Positions 26,753-34,167 of a stretch of DNA of 64,000 bases are shown here, piece by piece. The notes beneath the pieces were generated by a model. The model was not told where the DNA came from. It did not search any database and saw only the letters and a program-made list of their open reading frames with translations. Origin of the DNA: Novosphingobium sp. Rr 2-17 (GTDB lineage: Bacteria; Pseudomonadota; Alphaproteobacteria; Sphingomonadales; Sphingomonadaceae); assembly GCF_000272475.1 (NCBI RefSeq), contig NZ_AKFJ01000089.1, positions 35,763 through 99,762 on the forward strand. The letters are read 5' to 3'. The position numbers and the translations under genes were made by a program. The first letter of the stretch is position 1. Every line of letters begins with the position of its first letter.

Positions 26753-27508
26753 ATGTTGCTTGAAATCTGCGTCGAGGATGCTGCTGGAATCGAAGCCGCC
26801 GCCGCAGGCGGCGCCGACCGGATCGAACTGTGTACCGCTTTATGCGTAGGCGGGCTCACGCCACCGCAGTCGTTGATGCGACTTGCCAGCACCTACCCGC
26901 TACCTGTCCGCGCACTTTGTCGCCCTCGCGCAGGCGACTTCGGTTATGACAGCATCGAACTGGCATTGATGCAGGCCGATGTGGTCGCGGCGATAAACTG
27001 CGGGCTGGAAGGCGTCGTCATCGGCGCCGGGGATGAGAACGGCCTGGATGCCAACGCCCTTGCCGAGACTGTCGCTGCAGCCCGCGCTGCCGGCGCCGCC
27101 CAAGGCCGCCGGGTTGGCCTGACCCTTCACCGCGTATTCGATACCACCGACGATCTGTTCCGCTCTCTAGAATTAGCGGTCAACCTTGGCTTTGACACGA
27201 TCCTGACTTCGGGCGGCAAACCCAAAGCACAGGACGCAGGCGCCGTCTTGGCAGCCCTCGTTGACCGCGCAGCCGGTCGCATCGCGATACTTGCGGGAAG
27301 CGGCATCGATCCCGCAGCAGTGCCCATCCTGGCGTCAAATGGCATCCGCAATTTTCACGCGTCGTGCCGCGAAGCCAACGATCAAGCTTGCAGCTCGCGA
27401 TTGATCGAGCTCGGTTTTGCCGATCAGGATTGCATCCGAACCAACGCCGGCAACGTCTCGAAACTGCGAGCAGCCATTCTGCAAACCTTGGAGGGAGGCT
27501 CGATCTGA
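26753..27508 (+). CDS. cutC: CutC family protein (copper homeostasis-type TIM barrel)
   Basis: A 251-residue CutC family TIM-barrel protein with LLEICVEDAAGIEAAAAGGADRIELC, GGLTPPQSL, RPRAGDFGY and FHASCRE. Despite the name, a copper role is doubtful for many members; CutC-like genes are often found beside N-acetylhexosamine and glycan catabolism genes. Here it lies 95 bases before the GlcNAc operon on the same strand, so a role in amino sugar handling is plausible. That role is inference. Confidence 0.9.
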   Translation: MLLEICVEDAAGIEAAAAGGADRIELCTALCVGGLTPPQSLMRLASTYPLPVRALCRPRAGDFGYDSIELALMQADVVAAINCGLEGVVIGAGDENGLDANALAETVAAARAAGAAQGRRVGLTLHRVFDTTDDLFRSLELAVNLGFDTILTSGGKPKAQDAGAVLAALVDRAAGRIAILAGSGIDPAAVPILASNGIRNFHASCREANDQACSSRLIELGFADQDCIRTNAGNVSKLRAAILQTLEGGSI

Positions 27509-27552
27509 TGCTCTTCACGGAAAAAACGACAAGATCGACACACTGCTTGAAT

Positions 27553-27586
27553 AGTACCAATATATAACTTATGCGGATTTGGTACT
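27553..27586 (+). promoter_or_regulatory. Candidate GntR (NagR) operator: inverted repeat before the nag operon
   Basis: AGTACCAA (27553-27560) and TTGGTACT (27579-27586) are perfect 8-base inverted arms separated by 18 bases. The left arm, extended in reverse, reads TATATTGGTACT. The right arm ends just before the AGGAGG ribosome site of the deaminase gene, so a bound repressor would block transcription or initiation. The GntR regulator encoded at 37104-37844 is the natural candidate. Confidence 0.5.
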
Positions 27587-27603
27587 CAGGAGGCGAAGAG
27601 CCG

Positions 27604-28683
27604 ATGCAATGCGGGCTTGAAATGGACAGATCGGACGAACGGATCACGCCGGATGGCGCTGCAGCAACGCTGATGGCTCATGAAGCGGCAAGCGCACCCG
27701 ATGCCGTACGGGCTTTCTTGAGTAGAAACGCCACCGCTTTAGCCGCACTGACCGCCGATCTGCGCAACGCTCCTCCCAGCGTCGTAGTGACGTGCGCGCG
27801 CGGCTCCTCCGATCACGCCGCGCTTTACCTGAAATACTTGATTGAGACCCAGATCGGCATTCCGGTCGCGTCCGCGGCGCCTTCTGTATCGTCGGTCTAT
27901 GCTGCCAAGATATTGCCGGGTAGCGCGCTTGTCATCGCCATTTCGCAAAGCGGTCGCAGCCCCGACCTGCTGTCGACGGTTGCCGCTTACAAGCAAGCTG
28001 GTGCCCGCATCGTCGCGTTGGTCAACGACGAGACGTCTCCTCTCGCGGCCGCCGCAGACCATCTTCTGCCATTGTACGCTGGTCCTGAAAATTCGGTCGC
28101 GGCAACCAAGTCTTACATCGCCTCGCTGGCTGGAGCAGCGGCGATCGCCGCGCATTGGAGCGGCGATGAGCGGATGGTCAGCGCGCTCGATACGCTTCCT
28201 GAAGCCCTGTCTCTCGCACATGATCTCGCCCCGTTCGGGTTGGTCTCGGCCTTGGCCGATGCGCGTAATCTGTTCGTGATCGGGCGGGGCTTTGGCTTTG
28301 CGATAGCGCAGGAATCCGCGTTGAAACTCAAGGAAACCTGCGGCCTCCACGCCGAGGCCTACAGCGCTGCTGAAGTCCGCCACGGCCCCATGGCGATCGT
28401 CGACGCCGGCTTTCCGATCCTGGCCTATGCCGGATCAGATGCGAGCGGCGACAGCGTACGCGAGGCGGTTTCCGAATTCGCGTTGCGCGGTGCACCGGTG
28501 TTCCTGCTCGACGCGCTGGCAGTGTACGGCGGTCATTCTCTGCAAAAGCTAGCCGGTCATCCAGCGCTTGAGCCATTGCTGATGATCCAGGCCTTCTATC
28601 CAGAGGTGAATGCACTTTCGCTTGCTCGAGGCTTCGACCCCGACAAGCCGGCACATCTACGCAAGGTGACTCAGACCCGATGA
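27604..28683 (+). CDS. nagB-II: SIS-domain glucosamine-6-phosphate deaminase (NagB-II type)
   Basis: A 359-residue protein with two SIS sugar-isomerase domains: residues about 45-170 with CARGSSDHAALYLKYLIE and ISQSGRSPDLL, and about 190-340 with VIGRGFGFAIAQESALKLKE and EVRHGPMA. It resembles the isomerase half of GlmS without the glutaminase domain. That is the structure of the non-orthologous NagB-II deaminase that converts glucosamine-6-phosphate to fructose-6-phosphate and ammonia. The ATG at 27604 is placed by AGGAGG about 10 bases upstream. It overlaps nagA by four bases (ATGA). Confidence 0.9.
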   Translation: MQCGLEMDRSDERITPDGAAATLMAHEAASAPDAVRAFLSRNATALAALTADLRNAPPSVVVTCARGSSDHAALYLKYLIETQIGIPVASAAPSVSSVYAAKILPGSALVIAISQSGRSPDLLSTVAAYKQAGARIVALVNDETSPLAAAADHLLPLYAGPENSVAATKSYIASLAGAAAIAAHWSGDERMVSALDTLPEALSLAHDLAPFGLVSALADARNLFVIGRGFGFAIAQESALKLKETCGLHAEAYSAAEVRHGPMAIVDAGFPILAYAGSDASGDSVREAVSEFALRGAPVFLLDALAVYGGHSLQKLAGHPALEPLLMIQAFYPEVNALSLARGFDPDKPAHLRKVTQTR

Positions 28684-29816
28684 GCCGGATCGCATTTACA
28701 AACGGCCAGATCTATTCCCACGGCACTTGGCTAGACAGCGCTAGCCTCACGCTGGCGGGCGGTAAGATCATGGCAATCGATCCTGCCAACGGCGCGGAGG
28801 ACATTGCGGTAGATCTGGCCGGCGGCACTCTGGTGCCTGGCTACATCGACGTTCAGGTCAATGGCGGAGGAGGCGTCCTATTCAACGACGATCCCACTGC
28901 GACCGGGATCGCCACGATCGCGCGCGCTCATGCGCGTTTCGGCTCCACCGCCATTGTTCCTACGCTCATCAGCGCATTGCCAGAGGTGATCGCTGCAGGT
29001 CTTGATGCGGTAGATGATGCGATCACAGCAAACGTGGCGGGCTGCATCGGCATCCATGTCGAAGGACCAGTGCTCAGCCGTGCACGCAAAGGCATTCATA
29101 GCGAACGCAATCTGCGCCCACTCGATGACGCACTTATCGAATTGCTGACCCGCCCCCGCGCTGGACGAGTGCTATTCACGGTCGCGCCGGAGTATTTGGG
29201 GCAAGATCAGGCGCGCGCCTTGCTGGAAGCCGGGGTAATCCTTTCGATCGGGCATTCCGAAGCGGATTATGACCAGACTCGTCGTGCCTTCGCGATGGGC
29301 GCCACGGGTGTGACCCATTTGTTCAATGCAATGTCAGGCCTCCATCACCGCGCGCCCGGGATGGTCGGGGCGGCGCTGGAAAATCAAGAAGCCTGGTGTG
29401 GGCTGATCGTCGATGGGTTCCATTTCCATCCAGCAATGCTGGGTATAGCCCTGCGCGCGCGGCCACTCGATCGCTTCATGCTCGTGACCGATGCCATGTC
29501 GTGCGTCGGATCGGACCTGACGCAATTCGAACTGGACGGAACCACGATTTACGTCAGCGAAGGACGCTGCGTCGATGCGCACGGCACGCTTGCCGGCGCG
29601 ACACTCGATATGGGCACTGCGGTACGCAACACCATCAATATGGGCGGCGTCAGCCTTTCCCAAGCGATCGACATGGCCAGCCGCAATCCGGCTGCGTTCC
29701 TGGGCCTGGATACAGAACGCGGCACGATCGGTATCGGCATGACGGCAGACTTCGTACAACTCGACGCAGACCATCGCCCGGTCGCCACCTGGATCGCCGG
29801 CCAACAAGTCGCCTGA
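28680..29816 (+). CDS. nagA: N-acetylglucosamine-6-phosphate deacetylase
   Basis: A 378-residue amidohydrolase. Metal and substrate motifs are visible: PGYIDVQVNGGGG, HVEGPVLSRARKGIH (Glu ligand), ILSIGHSEADY, GVTHLFNAMSG, IVDGFHFHP and the catalytic Asp in LVTDAMSCVG. The first metal site lacks the HxH motif, as is usual for NagA enzymes with a single divalent metal. It removes acetate from GlcNAc-6-phosphate formed by the PTS encoded next door. It is translationally coupled with the deaminase gene. Confidence 0.95.
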   Translation: MSRIAFTNGQIYSHGTWLDSASLTLAGGKIMAIDPANGAEDIAVDLAGGTLVPGYIDVQVNGGGGVLFNDDPTATGIATIARAHARFGSTAIVPTLISALPEVIAAGLDAVDDAITANVAGCIGIHVEGPVLSRARKGIHSERNLRPLDDALIELLTRPRAGRVLFTVAPEYLGQDQARALLEAGVILSIGHSEADYDQTRRAFAMGATGVTHLFNAMSGLHHRAPGMVGAALENQEAWCGLIVDGFHFHPAMLGIALRARPLDRFMLVTDAMSCVGSDLTQFELDGTTIYVSEGRCVDAHGTLAGATLDMGTAVRNTINMGGVSLSQAIDMASRNPAAFLGLDTERGTIGIGMTADFVQLDADHRPVATWIAGQQVA

Positions 29817-29850
29817 CGGTCCTTTCCCATTGAATGCCAGGAGACCCGAG

Positions 29851-32418
29851 TTGATCCCAGCCTCCAACCTCTTGGCCCTACCGCTGTTCGCCCCGCTCGA
29901 CGGATGGCTTGCCCCGCTGGACGAGCTTCCCGATCCCGTTTTTGCCGGTCGTTTGCTAGGCGATGGCATCGCGATCGATCCGACCGGCGATACGCTGTAC
30001 GCGCCTTGCGACGCATTGGTCGTGTCGGTAGCGGCCACGGCCCATGCCGTTACCCTTCGCCTGGATTGCGGGGCCGAATTGCTTCTGCATCTAGGGATAG
30101 ACACCGTAGCCATGGGTGGCCTCGGGTTTACGCCCCTGGTCGAGGCTGGCGCGCGAGTGATTGCAAGGCAGCCCCTGATCCGCTTCGATCTTGATGCGGT
30201 GGTGCTGGGCGCATCCAGCGCGATGACGCCCATGCTGTTGCTCCAACACGACGCATGGTCGGTCGGCACCTTGCGTGGACCCGGACCAGTAACGGCCGGC
30301 GACCACGTGTTCGAAATCGTCGCTCGCTCCCATTCCGTAGCCGACGAACGAAATGCGGAAACGGCAGGCTCCGATCCCGTCGAACTCAGCCGCACTATTC
30401 CGGTGCCGTTGCGCCATGGCATCCACGCCCGGCCTGCGGCACGGTTGCGCGAATGCGCGATGCAGTTCGACGCCGTCGTCCGCATGGAGCACGCTGGAAG
30501 ATCGGCCAGCCTCCGAAGCCCCGTAGCCATGCTCGCGCTGGGCGTGCGCCTGCGTGACAGTTTGACCCTCATTGCCAGCGGCAGCGAGGCTTTTGCAGCA
30601 CTTGATGCTCTGGAAGCTTTGATCGCCAGTGGCATGGGCGAACTTGCCCCACCGGAAGAGGCACCCCCGCCGGGTCTGGCTGCCTGTGTGCCATCGCGAG
30701 CCGACGCTGAACCGCCGGCCGCATGGCCACGTGACAACGCTTTGCCCGGCGTGTGCGCATCGCCCGGCATCGCGGTAGGCCAGGCGTTTCACTTGCGCCC
30801 TGCCCGCATCGAAGCACCAAGCAGTTCGGGTGACCCGGCGCAAGAACAAGCGTTTCTGGATGCTACGCTAGACGCGCTGTCCCGCCGTATGGCGGACGAC
30901 CAGGATCAGATCGCCCCTCACGCAGCCGAAATGCTGACAGCGCATCGGGCCATGCTCGAAGACGAGGAACTACGTGCCGCCGCGCATCAGGCGATCGCCG
31001 AGGGGGCAAGTGCCGGGGCAGGCTGGCGAGACGCTATCGGCTTCCAAATCGCGGTCCTCACTGGCTCTGGCGATCCGCGCCTTGCCGAGCGGGCAGACGA
31101 CCTGCGCGACTTAGAACAGCGTGTTCTCGCCGCTCTTGCCGGGGTGGAGCAGACGCGGCTCGAACTGCCCCCAGGCACGGTCTTAATCGCGCAGGATCTC
31201 CTTCCTTCTCAGTTGATGAACCTGGACCGCTCATGCCTCAGCGCGATTGCCTTGGCGCAAGGCGGCCCGACCTCTCACGTGGCGATCCTGGCCGCGGGCA
31301 TGGGTGTGCCGATGCTCGTTGCGCTGGGCAGTCTGGTCCAAACCATCGCCGATGGCGAGCAACTGGTAATCGATGCGCGGGCCGGCCGCCTGGAAGCGCA
31401 ACCTTCGCCCGAACGTATCGCGAAAGTGCTGGCACAGCGCGAAATCGATGCGGAACGCAGCCGTGCCGCACGAGAGAACGACGCACCCTGCTGCAGCTCG
31501 GACGGTACGCGCATTAAGGTATTTGCAAATCTCAGCTCGCCCGCTGATGCCGAACTCGCCTTAGCGAACGGCGCCGAAGGATCGGGACTGGTACGTAGCG
31601 AGTTCCTGTTCGCGGACCGAGCTCAAGCCCCAGGTGTGGCGGAGCAGTTGCAAGCGTATCAGACGATTGCCCGCACGCTGAACGATCGACCGATTATCGT
31701 GCGTTTGCTAGACATCGGCGGCGACAAGCCCGTTCCCTTCCTGCCGATCGGAGGCGAGGAAAACCCGGCATTGGGCCTGCGGGGCATTCGCGTAGGTCTG
31801 GCTTATCCGGCTTTGCTGGAAGCACAAATCGAGGCAATCTTGCAGGTTCGGCCGGAAGGGCAATGCCGGATCATGGTGCCGATGGTCGCCAGCTTGTCCG
31901 AACTTCGCCAGGTCCGCCAAGTGGTCGATGCGGTGGCGACCCGGCTCGAACTCGTGAAGCGAGTGCAAGTGGGCATCATGGTTGAGACCCCCGCCGCTGC
32001 CGCCACGGCTGATCTGCTGGCGCAAGAGGCGGACTTCCTGTCGATCGGGACCAATGACCTTACCCAATACACGCTGGCCATGGATCGCGGTAACGCGCGC
32101 GTGGCAGCGATGATCGATGGCCTGCATCCTGCCGTACTGCGCCTGATTGCGCAAACGTGTGAGGGCGCGGCGCACCACGGCCGTTGGGTCGGCGTATGCG
32201 GTTCTCTGGCTTCCGATCCGGCTGCCGTTCCCCTGCTTCTGGGACTTGGCGTTACCGAGCTATCGGCCAGCCCGGCACTCGTCGCGGAGATAAAAGCGCT
32301 CGTCATGCGCCTGTCGCTGGACGATTGCCGCTACCTCGCACTTCAGGCGCTGCAGTGCACTTCAGCCCGCGACGTGCGCGCACTTGCCAGCGCATTCGAA
32401 GGGAGTCTCGCAGCATGA
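29851..32418 (+). CDS. nagF: Fused PTS protein IIA(Glc-type)-HPr-enzyme I for GlcNAc
   Basis: An 855-residue fusion with the full phosphorelay. Residues about 10-150 are an IIA domain with His80 (LLLHLGIDT). Residues about 178-265 are HPr with His192 (HGIHARPAARL). Residues about 290-850 are enzyme I with PEP-reactive His476 (GGPTSHVAIL), the PEP site LVRSEFLF and the C-terminal FLSIGTNDLTQYTL. The start is taken as TTG at 29851, seven bases after CAGGAG; a TTG at 29830 lacks such a site. It overlaps nagE by four bases, and together they form a complete GlcNAc PTS, the nagF-nagE arrangement. Confidence 0.93.
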   Translation: MIPASNLLALPLFAPLDGWLAPLDELPDPVFAGRLLGDGIAIDPTGDTLYAPCDALVVSVAATAHAVTLRLDCGAELLLHLGIDTVAMGGLGFTPLVEAGARVIARQPLIRFDLDAVVLGASSAMTPMLLLQHDAWSVGTLRGPGPVTAGDHVFEIVARSHSVADERNAETAGSDPVELSRTIPVPLRHGIHARPAARLRECAMQFDAVVRMEHAGRSASLRSPVAMLALGVRLRDSLTLIASGSEAFAALDALEALIASGMGELAPPEEAPPPGLAACVPSRADAEPPAAWPRDNALPGVCASPGIAVGQAFHLRPARIEAPSSSGDPAQEQAFLDATLDALSRRMADDQDQIAPHAAEMLTAHRAMLEDEELRAAAHQAIAEGASAGAGWRDAIGFQIAVLTGSGDPRLAERADDLRDLEQRVLAALAGVEQTRLELPPGTVLIAQDLLPSQLMNLDRSCLSAIALAQGGPTSHVAILAAGMGVPMLVALGSLVQTIADGEQLVIDARAGRLEAQPSPERIAKVLAQREIDAERSRAARENDAPCCSSDGTRIKVFANLSSPADAELALANGAEGSGLVRSEFLFADRAQAPGVAEQLQAYQTIARTLNDRPIIVRLLDIGGDKPVPFLPIGGEENPALGLRGIRVGLAYPALLEAQIEAILQVRPEGQCRIMVPMVASLSELRQVRQVVDAVATRLELVKRVQVGIMVETPAAAATADLLAQEADFLSIGTNDLTQYTLAMDRGNARVAAMIDGLHPAVLRLIAQTCEGAAHHGRWVGVCGSLASDPAAVPLLLGLGVTELSASPALVAEIKALVMRLSLDDCRYLALQALQCTSARDVRALASAFEGSLAA

Positions 32419-34157
32419 AGCGGCTTATTGAAACCCTCCAGCCTCTTGGTCGAGCGCTGATGCTGCCGATTGCGGTGCTGCCGGTGGCAGGGCTTTTATT
32501 GCGGCTTGGGCAGCCGGACCTCCTCGACATCGCCTTCATCAGCGCGGCTGGCGATGCCCTCTTCTCGCATCTCGGGCTGCTTTTCGCGATAGGCGTCGCG
32601 ACCGGCTACGCCCGCGATGGCAATGGCGCTGCCTGCCTCGCCGCCATCGTCGGCTATCTGGTAGCCACCGAGAGCGCCAAAGTGCTGATGCCGGTGCCGC
32701 ACGGGATCGACCCAGCCCTGACCGGCAGCGCGCTGACAGCCGCGATGGCCACTGCGAAGGCGCAAGGCATAGCCAAGCTCGACGTACCTATCGGCATCGT
32801 TTCGGGTTTGATCGGGGGAACCTTCTACAACCGGTACTCGGCCATCAAATTACCAGAATACCTCGCCTTCTTCGGCGGCAGGCGCTTCGTTCCGATTGCG
32901 TCGGGCCTGGCGGGTCTGGTGGTCGCCAGCGTCGTGGGATTTGGCTTTGGTCCTCTGGCCGATGCCATCGACGCGCTCAGCCGTGGTCTGGCGCAATCGG
33001 GTGGTTTGGGACTGTTCGCATTCGGCCTGCTCAATCGCCTGCTGCTCGTCACGGGCCTTCACCACGTCCTCAACAATTTGTTCTGGTTCGTCCTGGGCGA
33101 TTACGGCGACGCGCATGGCGATATCCGCCGCTTCTTCGCGGGCGATCCGACCGCCGGCGGCTTCATGACCGGCTTCTTCCCGGTGATGATGTTCGGCCTG
33201 CCCGCCGCGTGCCTCGCCATGTATCGCACCGCTCGGCCAGAGCGACGCAAGGCCGTCGGCGGGATGCTCTTCAGCCTCGCGCTAACCTCGATGCTGACAG
33301 GCGTTACCGAGCCGATCGAATTCACCTTCATGTTCCTTGCGCCTGTGCTTTACGGCCTCCACGCCGTGCTCACCGGGCTTTCGATGTGGCTGACCCAGGC
33401 GCTCGGAATGCATCTGGGCTTCAGCTTTTCGGCTGGTCTGTTCGACTACGCGCTGAACTTCGGCAAGGCGACGCGGCCGCTGCTGCTGCTGCCCATCGGT
33501 GCGGCCTATGCCGTGATCTACTACGGGGTGTTCAGCTTCGCGATCCGCAAGCTTGATTTGAAAACGCCCGGCCGTGAAGACGAACCTGAACCGCAAGAGG
33601 ATGAAGCATCAATTGACGGCGTTCAGACCCGCGGCCACGCTTACCTGGCGGCGCTGGGTGGGTCGGCAAACCTCACCAGCGTATCGGCCTGCACCACGCG
33701 CCTGCGCCTGCTTATCGTCGACCATGCGCATGTAGACGAGGTCCGCCTCAAGGCCCTTGGGGCACGGGGAACCGTGCGCGCATCCGACAAGGCGCTGCAA
33801 GTCATCCTCGGGCCGATCGCGGATCTCGTTTCGGAAGAAATCCGCGTGGCCATGCGCGAGGTGCCCTCAGCCGATGCCCCTGTATCGACCAAAGCCCCGG
33901 CCACACCGCCACATGCGGTTTCCTCTGACACACGCATCGCTGCGGATCTGATCTCGATGCTGGGGCAAAGCGCGAACGTGATCCAAACGTCTCGCCACGC
34001 CAATCGCCTGAGGATCGTCCTGCGCTCGCTGACGGATGTGGATCAGGCTGCGATTCTGGCCGCAGGAGTGCGCCGGATTGCGATCGCACCAAGAGATGCG
34101 GACGTCGTCGTCCACCTTCTCCTCGATCCCACTGACCCGGATCGCTTCGCGGCCTGA
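32415..34157 (+). CDS. nagE: PTS GlcNAc permease EIICB with an extra degenerate EIIB domain
   Basis: A 580-residue inner membrane permease. Residues about 1-375 form the EIIC domain, with the NNRYS-like GTFYNRYSAIKLPEYLAFF, the HHVLNN motif and the substrate motif GVTEPIEFTFMF. The first EIIB domain has phospho-Cys426 in SACTTRLRL. A second EIIB-like domain follows (about 500-575) where the aligned position is His528 (RHANRLRI), so it cannot carry the usual phosphocysteine. GlcNAc specificity is inferred from the operon; glucose-type permeases share the fold. The start overlaps the nagF stop (ATGA). Confidence 0.93.
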   Translation: MKRLIETLQPLGRALMLPIAVLPVAGLLLRLGQPDLLDIAFISAAGDALFSHLGLLFAIGVATGYARDGNGAACLAAIVGYLVATESAKVLMPVPHGIDPALTGSALTAAMATAKAQGIAKLDVPIGIVSGLIGGTFYNRYSAIKLPEYLAFFGGRRFVPIASGLAGLVVASVVGFGFGPLADAIDALSRGLAQSGGLGLFAFGLLNRLLLVTGLHHVLNNLFWFVLGDYGDAHGDIRRFFAGDPTAGGFMTGFFPVMMFGLPAACLAMYRTARPERRKAVGGMLFSLALTSMLTGVTEPIEFTFMFLAPVLYGLHAVLTGLSMWLTQALGMHLGFSFSAGLFDYALNFGKATRPLLLLPIGAAYAVIYYGVFSFAIRKLDLKTPGREDEPEPQEDEASIDGVQTRGHAYLAALGGSANLTSVSACTTRLRLLIVDHAHVDEVRLKALGARGTVRASDKALQVILGPIADLVSEEIRVAMREVPSADAPVSTKAPATPPHAVSSDTRIAADLISMLGQSANVIQTSRHANRLRIVLRSLTDVDQAAILAAGVRRIAIAPRDADVVVHLLLDPTDPDRFAA

Positions 34158-34167
34158 CCCTTCTTGG

